Shown here: one piece after another, positions 34,491 through 43,713 of the stretch
How positions within the stretch are numbered: the stretch's first letter is position 1
Layout of the letters: the number at the start of each line of letters is the position of its first letter
DNA from: Oligoflexia bacterium
GTDB lineage: Bacteria > Bdellovibrionota > Bdellovibrionia > JABDDW01
Assembly (NCBI GenBank): GCA_020847095.1
Contig: JADLCR010000094.1
Coordinates: 1-57,691, forward strand
Direction: 5' to 3'
Length of the DNA stretch: 57,691 bases
Program-made: the position numbers and the translations under genes
Notes under the pieces: generated by a model
Told to the model about the DNA's origin: nothing
Database searches by the model: none
The model's input: only the letters and a program-made list of their open reading frames with translations

Positions 34491-35651
34491 ATGTTACGTA
34501 GAATGACATTTGTATTCGCATTGGTCTTGGCAATCGCAAATTGCGGCCCCAAGTCACCGCGATTGGTAAATCCGGTTGAAAAACCGGTTCCTTTTCAGCT
34601 TGACGACCAAGTGATTGAAATTCCGGGTGACGCGAAAGTTGATATTGTTTTTGTTATGGATAATTCCAAAAGCATGTTGCCTCATATGGTCAATCTTCAA
34701 AATAACATCGATCGATTTGTGGGCGCTTTTGCGAAGAATTCCATGATCGATTATCATATTGGGGTTTTAGCAATCTATGATTCAAAGCAACCTAGGGAGA
34801 AAAATCCAAGTTTTGATGTTTTCCCATTGGGACAGCTATTGCCGTTGACGGATCCGTCAGTGGCCGCACCTGCGTGGAATCCTGAGCACCCTAATAAGCC
34901 TAGAAAGGTTTTAGAAGGGCCGCGGTTTGTGACAAGACAAACGGTCAAAATGCAAAAAACATTAGGTGACACAATCAATATCGGCTGGTGGCATGGTCCT
35001 GAGTATGAAGAGTTGTTTTCTCCGGTATTGGCGGCCATTAGTCCCGAGAATCAAACTGGCGCCAATGCGGGCTTCTTCAGATCCGATGCCTACTTAGTTG
35101 TCATTATGGTTACCGATGCCGATGACGACTCAGAGGGAATTTCTCCTGAGCAGCTTTACTACAAATTGTTAGATTTTAAAGGCAACGAACGTGAGAAAGT
35201 CATGGGCTTTGCCGTTGTTTCGCCTGTCGAAGAAAAAACCTGCAAAAAAGACCCCTCTATCAAGAATGGCGGCGGGCCGTTTCGAATTTTAAAATTCGTC
35301 GAATTGACTGATGGTTATTCTGATTCATTCAGCCTTTGCTCTCCTGAGTTTGGAAAGAAGCTGACTAACCTTGGAGATACTATCAATCAACGAGTTGGCC
35401 GAAAGGTTATTAAGTTGCCTTACAAACCCGATTTCAAAAATCGCATTGAAATTAAGTACGGAACACAATTGAGAGTGATCGACCTTCAGCAAGGTCAATT
35501 TCCAAAGGGATGGCAATATGATGCGGATGCCAATGCCTTAATTGTGGATTCAAATCATGATTTCAAAATGGAGCCGGGTGCTAATTTCTCGATTAAGTTA
35601 TTGCCGGTGAAATTGATAAACGTTAAGAACGGAAAAACCGAGAGAATTTAA
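34491..35651 (+). CDS. VWA-domain lipoprotein closing the Agl/Glt-like operon
   Basis: 386 residues. ATG 34491 is chosen for its GGGAGG about 9 bases upstream; an ATG at 34482 overlaps the previous stop but sits on top of that site. The lipobox is LAIANC. Residues about 45-260 form a von Willebrand A domain with the metal site DNSKS (D-x-S-x-S) and a later TDADDDSEG. The C-terminal 100 residues are strand-rich. VWA domains bind partners through a metal ion. It is the last gene before a terminator. Confidence 0.85.
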   Translation: MLRRMTFVFALVLAIANCGPKSPRLVNPVEKPVPFQLDDQVIEIPGDAKVDIVFVMDNSKSMLPHMVNLQNNIDRFVGAFAKNSMIDYHIGVLAIYDSKQPREKNPSFDVFPLGQLLPLTDPSVAAPAWNPEHPNKPRKVLEGPRFVTRQTVKMQKTLGDTINIGWWHGPEYEELFSPVLAAISPENQTGANAGFFRSDAYLVVIMVTDADDDSEGISPEQLYYKLLDFKGNEREKVMGFAVVSPVEEKTCKKDPSIKNGGGPFRILKFVELTDGYSDSFSLCSPEFGKKLTNLGDTINQRVGRKVIKLPYKPDFKNRIEIKYGTQLRVIDLQQGQFPKGWQYDADANALIVDSNHDFKMEPGANFSIKLLPVKLINVKNGKTERI

Positions 35652-35653
35652 TT

Positions 35654-37669
35654 TCAGTTGCCCGTGGGAAGAAGGAATTTCCCCGGGCTTTTCTTAAATT
35701 CTGACCAAGTTGCTTTGAACAACACCCAGAGCCAGCCGCGGTGAATGCGACGGGCGCGAGCGGCAACAAAAAGCGATAATGAAAAGCTGACCGTGAGATT
35801 TAATAATCCAATAAAACCAATTCCTGCCAATGCCCAAATGGCGCTGTTCCAGGACTCGTGCCATCCTAATGTATAAACGGCAACAGTTGCAGACCCCGCA
35901 GACAATGTGACGTGGCGAACATCTAATGGGAGTCCGAAAAACTTGCCAAAAACAGGTGTGAAACCCAAACAAAATCCAAGTGAAATGCTGCCTCCAAGCC
36001 CTGCCATGGATTGGGTAAGCCAACGACTCAATCGTTCACTGTTTTTAACGCCAACTATTCGATTAAGAGTTCTGTGCTTTGAAATGGCTTCAGGTAGCCG
36101 ATTAAAAACAAACCAGTTGTCAATCCAACCGGCGGCGATGCTTGAAAACCACAATATGACGCCAGTAAGTGCTGCCAAGGGAATTGTGAGGCTTTTAAAT
36201 GGATGAAGACCTTCCAAAATATAGCGAGCATATTCGGGAGTCATGACAAACCCACTGTTGAATTTCGACAATCCCCAACAAAAAAGAACACAGCCGGGCA
36301 CTACAAACCCGACATTTCCCGCAATGGCCGCTATTTGAGATCTTGTGAGGCAGGCTGACTCTAGCACAAAAGATTCTACGTCGCGTTCGGTTTTTAGGTT
36401 TTTAAGTTGAGCGGCCAGAGTCGATGCGGTCATTGCCGGTTGTTTTGTAGCCAAGGTCAGATGTCCAAACTGCAAGACTACAAAACTGGTGGCGTAATTA
36501 AGGCTTGCAAAGAGTCCGTCAAAAAAAAGCGGCAGTTTTAGTTGTGAAATGGCCGATTTTAACACGGTCGTGAAGACCGTAAGAATTCCACCGCCCGATG
36601 CTGATAAGAGCATGCGGCGATATTCTTGTGGGCTATGAGTAATATAGTGAACGCCGGTTTCTGCTGTGCGCTCAACGATCTTTCTCGATAAGAGGTGAAT
36701 GTTAGAGTCAAATAACCCCCAAATCCCTCGCGAGTGATCGACTTGCTCAATTAGATTAGAAACAAAATCTTGGGCTAGCTCGAGAGAGCGATTTTCATCT
36801 TCATTGAAAAAGAACCGCAGCAAGGATTCTATGCGATAGAGTCCGGATGCCATTTGATCAAGCGAATATACCAGATTAACGCTAACCCCTGACTGTTCGA
36901 GGTGACCGAGGATAGATTGAATGGCACTTTGGCATTCAAAAACAGCTTTCAAGCTTGCTTCGAAAGACTGATGGCTTACTTCGTCAGTAACATCGGTGGA
37001 GGTGAGATGCTCAACGGTTTGGGCTACAGATTTTGTCAGTCGATAAAAAGGGTTTTGACTGACGGTTCGATACTGAAGGCGACTTCTGATGACCTCATCG
37101 AGTCCGAGACTTGCCACCTGGGAGCTCAGAATGAGGAGAGCTTCTGTTTGTGCAAAGCGAATGCGAAAAAACGGATCCTCATGGGCGCCATGTTCAATTA
37201 GGGCCACAATCTGGCGCACCACATCTGTCGGAAGTTCTGAAACCCATTTCGCATCTGATTCATCGGGAAAGATGCGAATAAAGAGCTCCCACAAACTTTT
37301 CTCAGTAGGTGGGGAGGGTAAGATCTTTCTGACCAACCGCTCGACGAGCTCGCTAAAAAACGACTCCTCACGAACAAGCCCTGCATGAGCAAACAAAGAA
37401 AGGGACTCTGTTTCCTCTAAAAGACATCGCAAATTCTCTGCAAACACCTGTTTTAATTGAGGATTATTGTCCAAAACCTGTAAGAGATAGCGAAGTCTTG
37501 TTGAGGGGTTGTCTTTTCGAATCCAAATAAAGAGCTCTTCAATGGCAACCACTCGATTGGCCAGGGTTGTCTCAAGTTCCAAAGATGTTAGAAGGCTGAG
37601 GAGTTGTTTATTTGCTCCATAGAATGGCGAAAGAAGGCGGTTAAGTAGACCCCGTTTCGGTGACATCAT
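35654..37669 (-). CDS. Gcr/SpecificRecomb (PF10136-like) membrane protein
   Basis: 671 residues. The sequence resembles the family labelled 'site-specific recombinase' (Gcr). The first about 340 residues are helical and soluble. The second half has five or six clear membrane segments, such as IAAIAGNVGFVVPGCVLFCWGL, LTIPLAALTGVILWFSSIAAGW and LAGIGFIGLLNLTVSFSLSLFV. There is no tyrosine- or serine-recombinase active site. The membrane topology argues against a DNA recombinase; the function is unknown. It is convergent with the VWA gene. Confidence 0.75.
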   Translation of the reverse strand: MMSPKRGLLNRLLSPFYGANKQLLSLLTSLELETTLANRVVAIEELFIWIRKDNPSTRLRYLLQVLDNNPQLKQVFAENLRCLLEETESLSLFAHAGLVREESFFSELVERLVRKILPSPPTEKSLWELFIRIFPDESDAKWVSELPTDVVRQIVALIEHGAHEDPFFRIRFAQTEALLILSSQVASLGLDEVIRSRLQYRTVSQNPFYRLTKSVAQTVEHLTSTDVTDEVSHQSFEASLKAVFECQSAIQSILGHLEQSGVSVNLVYSLDQMASGLYRIESLLRFFFNEDENRSLELAQDFVSNLIEQVDHSRGIWGLFDSNIHLLSRKIVERTAETGVHYITHSPQEYRRMLLSASGGGILTVFTTVLKSAISQLKLPLFFDGLFASLNYATSFVVLQFGHLTLATKQPAMTASTLAAQLKNLKTERDVESFVLESACLTRSQIAAIAGNVGFVVPGCVLFCWGLSKFNSGFVMTPEYARYILEGLHPFKSLTIPLAALTGVILWFSSIAAGWIDNWFVFNRLPEAISKHRTLNRIVGVKNSERLSRWLTQSMAGLGGSISLGFCLGFTPVFGKFFGLPLDVRHVTLSAGSATVAVYTLGWHESWNSAIWALAGIGFIGLLNLTVSFSLSLFVAARARRIHRGWLWVLFKATWSEFKKSPGKFLLPTGN
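35660..35695 (+). terminator. Probable intrinsic terminator of the Agl/Glt-like operon
   Basis: A stem of 5 base pairs, one mismatch and 5 more pairs (GCCCG 35660-35664 with CGGGC 35684-35688 outermost) is followed by TTTTCTT. It overlaps the final codons of the convergent membrane-protein gene. Confidence 0.5.
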
Positions 37670-37720
37670 AAGATGATCTGAGGTTATTGAGCCTTAAGCC
37701 ATGATGTCAATGGCAAGTTG

Positions 37721-38095
37721 TTAGATGCGAGTGCAGGTCATTGTCGCTGAAATATCGTGATTACCAACGCGACCTTTAAGAAATCCGCTATAGCGTCGAT
37801 CGCCCTTTTGCAATGAAAGCGAAATTTGGCGCGCGCGAAAAGTATGACCGTTTTGATTGATGATATCGAAAATGCCAACTTGTTGAGGACGTCCTGAAAC
37901 TTTGGTGAACAATTTAAGCGAAGATTTTGAACTAAACCCAGATGATTCAATGGTCGCAAAAAAGCCCCCATCACGTTCAGGGCGCACGTCGTTGCACGCT
38001 GTATGAATTTGAGGTCGGTGGGCGCGCATCACAAATACCAGGGCAAGGGTCAAAATGGCGGCAAAGCCGATGATGGCGAATTTCTTCGATTCCAT
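37721..38095 (-). CDS. Small exported/anchored protein with N- and C-terminal cysteines
   Basis: 124 residues: an N-terminal hydrophobic segment (about 7-23) that may be an uncleaved anchor, then a strand-rich domain with Cys34 at its beginning and Cys121 three residues from the end. No family recognised. The layout is the same as in the proteins at 3165, 17491, 40997 and 44714. Confidence 0.6.
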   Translation of the reverse strand: MESKKFAIIGFAAILTLALVFVMRAHRPQIHTACNDVRPERDGGFFATIESSGFSSKSSLKLFTKVSGRPQQVGIFDIINQNGHTFRARQISLSLQKGDRRYSGFLKGRVGNHDISATMTCTRI

Positions 38096-38208
38096 GAATA
38101 CCTCACTGGATCATATAGCAAGGGTGGGACCAACCTATAGAGCAGGGTCTATTGGTTCAATAGAGACGATTGAGAAACCATTACCGTGTACCGGTGACGT
38201 AAATGAGC

Positions 38209-39048
38209 TCAGAAACGCAGGATTTTTCGAATAAAAACGGCAAGAATAATGAATGCTCCGCCGACAAATGCCCAAAGGCTGGGCATTTCCCCCGTGAAGA
38301 GAAGTACCCAAACCGGATTGAGTATAGGCTCAAGCATGGGAATGAGGCTCCCTTCAAGAGCCGTCACGCGCCTTATGGCAACTGAAAACATAATGTATGG
38401 AATCGCCAGTTGAACCGTGCCCATGAGTAAGATGAGGGCCACCGATTGACCTAATAGGGGAGAGGGCAATTGTGCAAATCCTGACACGGCAAAAGGAATG
38501 CAAACCAGTGCCGTCAAGGCATTTCCCAAAAGGACAGATTCCGAAGTTGAGGTTTCGTGCCCCTTTTTCATAAATAACGTAAACCCGGCAAACGCAACAC
38601 CGCTAGCAATGGCGACAAGGGTGGCGAGAAGTGAGGAAGCGTCCAATTTATCGACGAAGAATAGACCCATTCCCGCTAATGCAATAACGATAGAAATCCA
38701 ATCGGCCTTTGTGATTCGTTCGCCCAAAAACCAATGACTCATTAATGCGACATAAACAGGAGCGGTGTACTGAAGGACTATGGCATTGGCCGCGGGGCCG
38801 AGCTTTGTAGCTGAAACAAATAATATAACTGTACCAACATAGCAAAAGGCAGCGCCCCATTGGGTCCAGTGCCAAGTGAATTTAGGACGGCGGAGAAAGG
38901 CCCAGATCACAAGCGCCGCAACCACACTGCGACTTCCAGCAATGGCTAAAGGGTGAAGAGGGATTAACTTGATGAGTACTCCACCCAAAGACCAAAGAAA
39001 GGCTGTGCAAAGTAAGAGAAAAAATGCGGTTCGGTGCGTGTGAGTCAA
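38209..39048 (-). CDS. EamA/DMT-family transporter
   Basis: 279 residues with about ten hydrophobic segments in two EamA repeats. The second repeat starts near residue 140 and ends in the typical EGSLIPMLEPILNPVWVLLFTGE. Members export amino acids or other metabolites; the substrate is unknown. It lies 12 bases downstream of the PEP carboxykinase gene on the same strand, so cotranscription is likely. Confidence 0.85.
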   Translation of the reverse strand: MTHTHRTAFFLLLCTAFLWSLGGVLIKLIPLHPLAIAGSRSVVAALVIWAFLRRPKFTWHWTQWGAAFCYVGTVILFVSATKLGPAANAIVLQYTAPVYVALMSHWFLGERITKADWISIVIALAGMGLFFVDKLDASSLLATLVAIASGVAFAGFTLFMKKGHETSTSESVLLGNALTALVCIPFAVSGFAQLPSPLLGQSVALILLMGTVQLAIPYIMFSVAIRRVTALEGSLIPMLEPILNPVWVLLFTGEMPSLWAFVGGAFIILAVFIRKILRF

Positions 39049-39060
39049 ATCAAGTACTTC

Positions 39061-40896
39061 TTATACGTGTGCGTTTGGTCCCTGAGATTCTGAAATATTT
39101 GAAAGCTTTTCCTTCAATGAACTTTGAATTTCAGAAAAAACCTTAGGTAAACGACTGCCAATCTTATTAAAAAACTCTTCCTGACTTTTCAGTTCCTGTT
39201 CCCAGTGCGCCAACTCAAGAGTCATCAGCTTTTCAAAGGTCTCTTCTGAAAATGATTCAAGCCCTGACCAATCAAGATCGTGAAATTCCGGACTCCAGCC
39301 CAAAACATTTTCAGTAGCGGAGGTTTTGCCATCGACACGCTCAAAAATCCATTTGAGCACTCTCATATTGTCGCCAAATCCAGGCCATAGAAACTTTCCG
39401 TTTGTGCCTTTACGAAACCAATTGACGCAAAAGATTTTAGGTAGACGGGAGGTTTTTGATTCAAAACTCACCCAGTGGTTAAAGTAATCACCCATGTTGT
39501 AACCACAAAACGGCAGCATGGCCATTGGATCTCGTCTCACGACTCCGACGGCGCCAGTGGCGGCCGCGGTGGTTTCTGAGCCGGTCGTGGCGGCCATGTA
39601 AACTCCAGATTTCCAGTCACGACTTTCGCAAACAAGTGGAATCGTATCCGCTCGTCGGCCGCCAAAGATGAATGCCGAAAGCGGCACTCCCTCAGGATTG
39701 TCAAATTGACTATCGAGGCTCGGACATTGGGTTGCGCTAACAGTAAATCGAGCATTGGGATGGGCGGCCGGTCGTCCACAGTCTGGGGTCCAATCTTGTC
39801 CTTGCCAATCAATGAGATGACTTGGAGGTGTTTCGGTCATTCCTTCCCACCACACATCGCCTTCATCGGTGAGCGCCACATTGGTGAAAATAGTGTTTCG
39901 TGAAAGTGTTTTCATGGCATTGGGATTTGTCTTAGCCGATGTTCCAGGCGCCACACCAAAAAAACCAGCTTCGGGATTGATCGCTCGCAGTCGGCCTTCA
40001 GAATCCAAACGAATCCAGGCAATATCGTCTCCGACGGTAGTTACTTTCCAACCATCGAATCCTTTAGGAGGAATGAGCATAGCAAAATTAGTTTTCCCGC
40101 AAGCGCTTGGAAAAGCTGCCGCAACGTATTTCTTTTCTTTTTGCGGAGACTCGACTCCCAAAATGAGCATGTGTTCGGCAAGCCAACCTTGATCGCGTCC
40201 CATCGTCGAGGCGATGCGCAGTGCAAAGCATTTCTTGCCGAGTAGTGCGTTGCCACCGTAACCGCTTCCAAACGACCAGATAGATTCTTCTTCGGGAAAA
40301 TGAACTATGTATTTCTGTTCTTTGTTGCAGGGCCATGGAGCGTCTTTTTGACCAGGCAAGAGCGGCTGCCCCACACTATGAAGACATTTAACAAAGTCTC
40401 CATCGGCTCCAAGTTGGCGCAGGGCTTTGGCCCCCATGCGAGTCATGATTTTCATGCTGACGGCTACATAGGGGGACTCTGTTAGTTCTACACCGAGTTT
40501 TGACAAGGGTGAACCAAGAGGGCCCATGCAAAACGGAACCACATAGAGGGTTCGACCCTTCATGCAGCCTCTGAATAGCCCATTGAGTTTGGTTTTCATT
40601 TCTTTTGGATCAACCCAGTTGTTCGTCGGCCCAGCGTCTTCGGGTTTTTGCGAACAAACAAATGTTTTGTCTTCAACTCGAGCGACGTCGCTTGGGTCTG
40701 ACAGGGCTAGAAAAGAGTTAGGTCGTTTATGCGGATTTAGTGGCTTGAGGGTTCCTTGGCGGACGAGCAGATTGCAAAGATCTTGATATTCGTTTTCCGA
40801 ACCGTCACACCAATACACTTTATCAGGTTGGCACAAATCGACGATTTGATTGACCCAAGATTTTAACCCTTCATGGTGCACGTCGTTTACGTTCAT
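39061..40896 (-). CDS. pckG: Phosphoenolpyruvate carboxykinase (GTP)
   Basis: About 611 residues, the size of GTP-type PEPCK. Converts oxaloacetate and GTP to PEP, CO2 and GDP, the entry step of gluconeogenesis. Signatures: kinase P-loop [11 protein letters not shown], the metal and substrate sites [15 protein letters not shown] and GDDIAWI, and NWFRKG. Start taken as ATG 40896; GTG 40899 or TTG 40917 are possible. Class I aldolase at 8839 belongs to the same pathway. Followed by the EamA gene. Confidence 0.95.
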   Translation of the reverse strand: MNVNDVHHEGLKSWVNQIVDLCQPDKVYWCDGSENEYQDLCNLLVRQGTLKPLNPHKRPNSFLALSDPSDVARVEDKTFVCSQKPEDAGPTNNWVDPKEMKTKLNGLFRGCMKGRTLYVVPFCMGPLGSPLSKLGVELTESPYVAVSMKIMTRMGAKALRQLGADGDFVKCLHSVGQPLLPGQKDAPWPCNKEQKYIVHFPEEESIWSFGSGYGGNALLGKKCFALRIASTMGRDQGWLAEHMLILGVESPQKEKKYVAAAFPSACGKTNFAMLIPPKGFDGWKVTTVGDDIAWIRLDSEGRLRAINPEAGFFGVAPGTSAKTNPNAMKTLSRNTIFTNVALTDEGDVWWEGMTETPPSHLIDWQGQDWTPDCGRPAAHPNARFTVSATQCPSLDSQFDNPEGVPLSAFIFGGRRADTIPLVCESRDWKSGVYMAATTGSETTAAATGAVGVVRRDPMAMLPFCGYNMGDYFNHWVSFESKTSRLPKIFCVNWFRKGTNGKFLWPGFGDNMRVLKWIFERVDGKTSATENVLGWSPEFHDLDWSGLESFSEETFEKLMTLELAHWEQELKSQEEFFNKIGSRLPKVFSEIQSSLKEKLSNISESQGPNAHV

Positions 40897-40996
40897 CACA
40901 GATGAATCCCCTTTCAAAGTGTCCGGCCCGTTGACTCAAAAATAACTCCTCGATGCGATGCCCTGCAACTTCAAAAGCGTCAAATGACTCACGGTG

Positions 40997-41389
40997 TTAT
41001 TGATCGGGAGGTCGACAGAATATCTTCATAGGTTCGGCGCCTTCAGAAAGGGTCAGATCGGCCTGATAGGCTTTAAGGGAGGTGTGATACAAAACAGTAA
41101 TTTTAAGATCGAACCCGCGGGCAGTTTGGCTTGTAAACTTTGCCAAATGCAGACTGTCTCCGGGCTCCGCTGTGACCCAAAAACTGTTCATTCCTTCGGA
41201 TGTGCGAAGATTAATATGAATACCGCGAATTTGATGGTTTTGGGTTCTCGCTAAGTACTCTTCTACATCCAGACTAAGTTGGCGGCCGATAGAAAAACAT
41301 TTCCATAGCGGCAAATTGTAGTCGGTGCAGTAGCCAACTTGGCTAAAACAAACAGAAATAAAAATAAGGAGGAGAGTTAAAGATTTCAA
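40997..41389 (-). CDS. Small secreted protein with N- and C-terminal cysteines
   Basis: 130 residues with a signal peptide (MKSLTLLLIFISVCFSQVGYC). Cysteines at 21 and 31 lie near the mature N-terminus and Cys125 six residues from the end. No family recognised. Its start overlaps the end of the radical SAM gene by 4 bases, so the two are coupled even though one product is exported and the other cytoplasmic. Confidence 0.6.
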   Translation of the reverse strand: MKSLTLLLIFISVCFSQVGYCTDYNLPLWKCFSIGRQLSLDVEEYLARTQNHQIRGIHINLRTSEGMNSFWVTAEPGDSLHLAKFTSQTARGFDLKITVLYHTSLKAYQADLTLSEGAEPMKIFCRPPDQ

Positions 41390-42345
41390 ACGGCAAACGC
41401 CCTCTTAAAAAAGCGACCTTGGTATCTCCCATGACGATTCATCGAATCGATGATGTATTGCCGGCTTTCCATTTTTGCTCTCACCCATTCGGGCGCGATG
41501 AGTTGATTCCAGCGAGGCACAACGGCAGTGAGTCTATGGATGGCTATTTCTGGATTTAATTCTTCAAGAAAGCTGATTACCTTTTCTGAATAGACTTCAA
41601 TTGATTCAGGGTTGAATCGCCCTTCTGAATAGTGCGTTGCGAGTTCAGTACCCTTTAATACATGTAGGTTATGTAGCTTCACATGATTTATTGGCAATTC
41701 GTTACATATGGCGGCAGCTTTTTTTATGTCGTCAATGGATTCGTTGGGCCAGCCAAAAATAAGATGAATTCCCATGTCGATGGAACATCGACGAGCAAGT
41801 CTCTTAATACCTGCGATTGCTTTTTCAGCTGAGTGCCCACGATTCATCCACTGGAGGGCCTCGTTACAAAAACTTTGAACCCCGAGTTCAATGGAAACAG
41901 GAAAGATTTTTTGATACCGGTTTAAGAGTTCAAACAACTGATCCGAAAGGCAGTCGGGCCGAGTTCCGATGATGACTCCCTCAAAGTCCTGTGTGGTTCT
42001 TAATGCTTCAAGCATCATTTCGAGCTTTTGTACGCTCATAAGCGTGGTTGTATAGGCTTGAAAATACGCAACCCACCCGGAGGCTTTATACCTGTGCAAT
42101 AAATCTTTCTTTTTAATTTCAATTTGATCGGTGAGAGAAAGGTTTTGATTTTCCGGATAGGCAAAAGATCCAGTTTCGTCACAAAAACTGCAGGTTTTCA
42201 TTCCTTGGAGACCCATGCGATTTGGACAAGTGGAGGCAAATGACAACGGGAGCTTTACTATTTTATCACCAAAAATCTTTTGGTAATGGCTGCTGATAGG
42301 GTAAAAAGGAAGGCCCTTCCAGTGCGGGTTTGAGTCCATAGGCAC
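41386..42345 (-). CDS. TIGR01212-family radical SAM protein (YhcC/YtqA-like)
   Basis: 319 residues. The N-terminal cluster-binding motif is CPNRMGLQGMKTCSFC (Cys40, Cys52, Cys55), the extended spacing of the YhcC/YtqA group. Then GVIIGTRPDCL, IELGVQSFCNEAL and MGIHLIFGWPNES follow the radical SAM barrel order. It is divergent from a stand-alone MnmD-type tRNA methyltransferase 36 bases away. As I recall, Bacillus YtqA works on the 5-substituent of tRNA wobble uridine; a similar role here is inferred from that and from the neighbour. Confidence 0.88.
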   Translation of the reverse strand: MPMDSNPHWKGLPFYPISSHYQKIFGDKIVKLPLSFASTCPNRMGLQGMKTCSFCDETGSFAYPENQNLSLTDQIEIKKKDLLHRYKASGWVAYFQAYTTTLMSVQKLEMMLEALRTTQDFEGVIIGTRPDCLSDQLFELLNRYQKIFPVSIELGVQSFCNEALQWMNRGHSAEKAIAGIKRLARRCSIDMGIHLIFGWPNESIDDIKKAAAICNELPINHVKLHNLHVLKGTELATHYSEGRFNPESIEVYSEKVISFLEELNPEIAIHRLTAVVPRWNQLIAPEWVRAKMESRQYIIDSMNRHGRYQGRFFKRAFAV

Positions 42346-42381
42346 CTTGTACTTCAGGATCGGGAAAAGAGGAAGCTCGAG

Positions 42382-43065
42382 TTGTTAGAAGGATACGAAC
42401 AAGTCATGACCCAAGACGGGAGTCCAACTCTCCGACTATTACGCTCTGGCGAGTGCATGCATAGTATTTCTGGGGCCGTTTCCGAAACCCTTTATATTTT
42501 ACAACCCGGATTTGACTGGCTCGTAAGCCAAAATTTGCCAATCAGGCTTTGTAGTGTGGGTCTTGGAATAGGATATGTTGAGCTTGGAACAATGGCTTTG
42601 TTTGGCCGTGAAATATCTCGAATCAATTCGTTCGAAACCGAGGGGCCACTTATTTCGGGCTTTCAAGATTGGCTTAATGGATGTGAGTCCGACTTTTATG
42701 ATGAAGTGTTAAATCATGTTTCGCAAAGCTCAGGAGTACAGGCCGAGTCTATTAGGGATCGCGCCGCTAAAACAATTGGAGCCGGTAAGTGGAATTTTAA
42801 AGGGAGTATTTTGAACGAGGCACCGGATGAATTATGTAACATGATTTCGTTTGATCCCTATAGCGGCAAATCTTCACCAGAGTTATGGACTGAGGAGTCG
42901 TTAAGTTCGTTTATTAAGAGACATTGTGCTCCTGAATCTATTTGGGTCACTTATTCATCCAAACCCCTGTTGCGAGAAGTTCTTCAATCACACGGGTTTC
43001 ATTGTGTTCTCCGTCAGGGGTACGGTCTTAAAAAAGAAAGCCTTTTAGCAATAAGATCCACTTGA
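42382..43065 (+). CDS. mnmD: MnmD-type tRNA 5-methylaminomethyl-2-thiouridine methyltransferase
   Basis: 227 residues from TTG with GAGGAAG 8 bases upstream. It has the methyltransferase half of MnmC only: TQDGSPTLRLLRSGECMHSISGAVSET at the start, the SAM site SVGLGIGYVELG, an acidic FETEG, FDPYSGKSSPELWT (residues 157-170, catalytic Asp158), and a C-terminal GFHCVLRQGYGLKKESL. It should methylate nm5(s2)U at the tRNA wobble position. The FAD oxidase domain of E. coli MnmC is absent. Start could be ATG 42406. Confidence 0.85.
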   Translation: MLEGYEQVMTQDGSPTLRLLRSGECMHSISGAVSETLYILQPGFDWLVSQNLPIRLCSVGLGIGYVELGTMALFGREISRINSFETEGPLISGFQDWLNGCESDFYDEVLNHVSQSSGVQAESIRDRAAKTIGAGKWNFKGSILNEAPDELCNMISFDPYSGKSSPELWTEESLSSFIKRHCAPESIWVTYSSKPLLREVLQSHGFHCVLRQGYGLKKESLLAIRST

Positions 43066-43074
43066 GTTTGGTCA

Positions 43075-43713
43075 ATGAGATCAGCTTTAATAGACAATAT
43101 GAGAAGCATACTTGTTGGGTTTTTATTTTGGGGTTTATTGATTTTTAATTCGACGACGGCCATGGGCGCATTTGGCTGGAGTCTTGGCTATCAAACTTAC
43201 AAAGTCGATACCGATAAATTTAGAGATCTTTATGTGACAAATGGGTTTACTTCTCCTGAATTTTCACCGGGAGCCTGGGAAGTTGCTTTTCTCTGGCAGT
43301 GGGATACTGGGTTTCGAGTTGGAGCGGCATTTGATTGGATGATGCCAAAGGAAGATGCTCAAGGTAGAAATGTCATTACTTACAATAATTCAATTTCTTC
43401 AGCTGTCGTTGGCTACAACATCTTTCCCGGAGTATTTCAAGTCGTTCCGGAATTTCGGTTGGGATGGGGTAGAGCTGAATTAGAAGCATTCAGCCAAGTG
43501 CAGGATTTTAGCATTGAAAATCATCACTATGTATTTCAACCGGGAATTGGATTTGAAGTCAGATTTAATGAGTGGCTTCAGTTAGGCGCCCGGGCATCGT
43601 ATTTGTTCTTTCGTCAAGAGTATCAAAAGTCCAAGGGTGATCAAGTGACGGTCGACCTTCTTCCTAAGGATGGCTTCAATGCGGTTATTTCCCTTCAAAT
43701 GGGCAATCTCTAA
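43075..43713 (+). CDS. Outer-membrane beta-barrel-like secreted protein
   Basis: 212 residues (ATG 43075; ATG 43099 possible). Signal peptide ends near TAMG-AFG. The mature chain has barrel-type strands (FGWSLGYQTYKVD, WEVAFLWQWDTGFRVGAAFDW, VVPEFRLGWGRAELEAF, FQPGIGFEVRFNEWLQLGARASYLFF) and ends AVISLQMGNL. It resembles the OprW/OmpA-barrel class; no precise family. The next gene starts inside its last 35 bases. Confidence 0.65.
   Translation: MRSALIDNMRSILVGFLFWGLLIFNSTTAMGAFGWSLGYQTYKVDTDKFRDLYVTNGFTSPEFSPGAWEVAFLWQWDTGFRVGAAFDWMMPKEDAQGRNVITYNNSISSAVVGYNIFPGVFQVVPEFRLGWGRAELEAFSQVQDFSIENHHYVFQPGIGFEVRFNEWLQLGARASYLFFRQEYQKSKGDQVTVDLLPKDGFNAVISLQMGNL

Noticed and set aside
35654-37669. 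Recombinase as evidence of a mobile element
   Set aside because: It lacks a recombinase active site, is a membrane protein by sequence, and has no flanking repeats or attachment sites.
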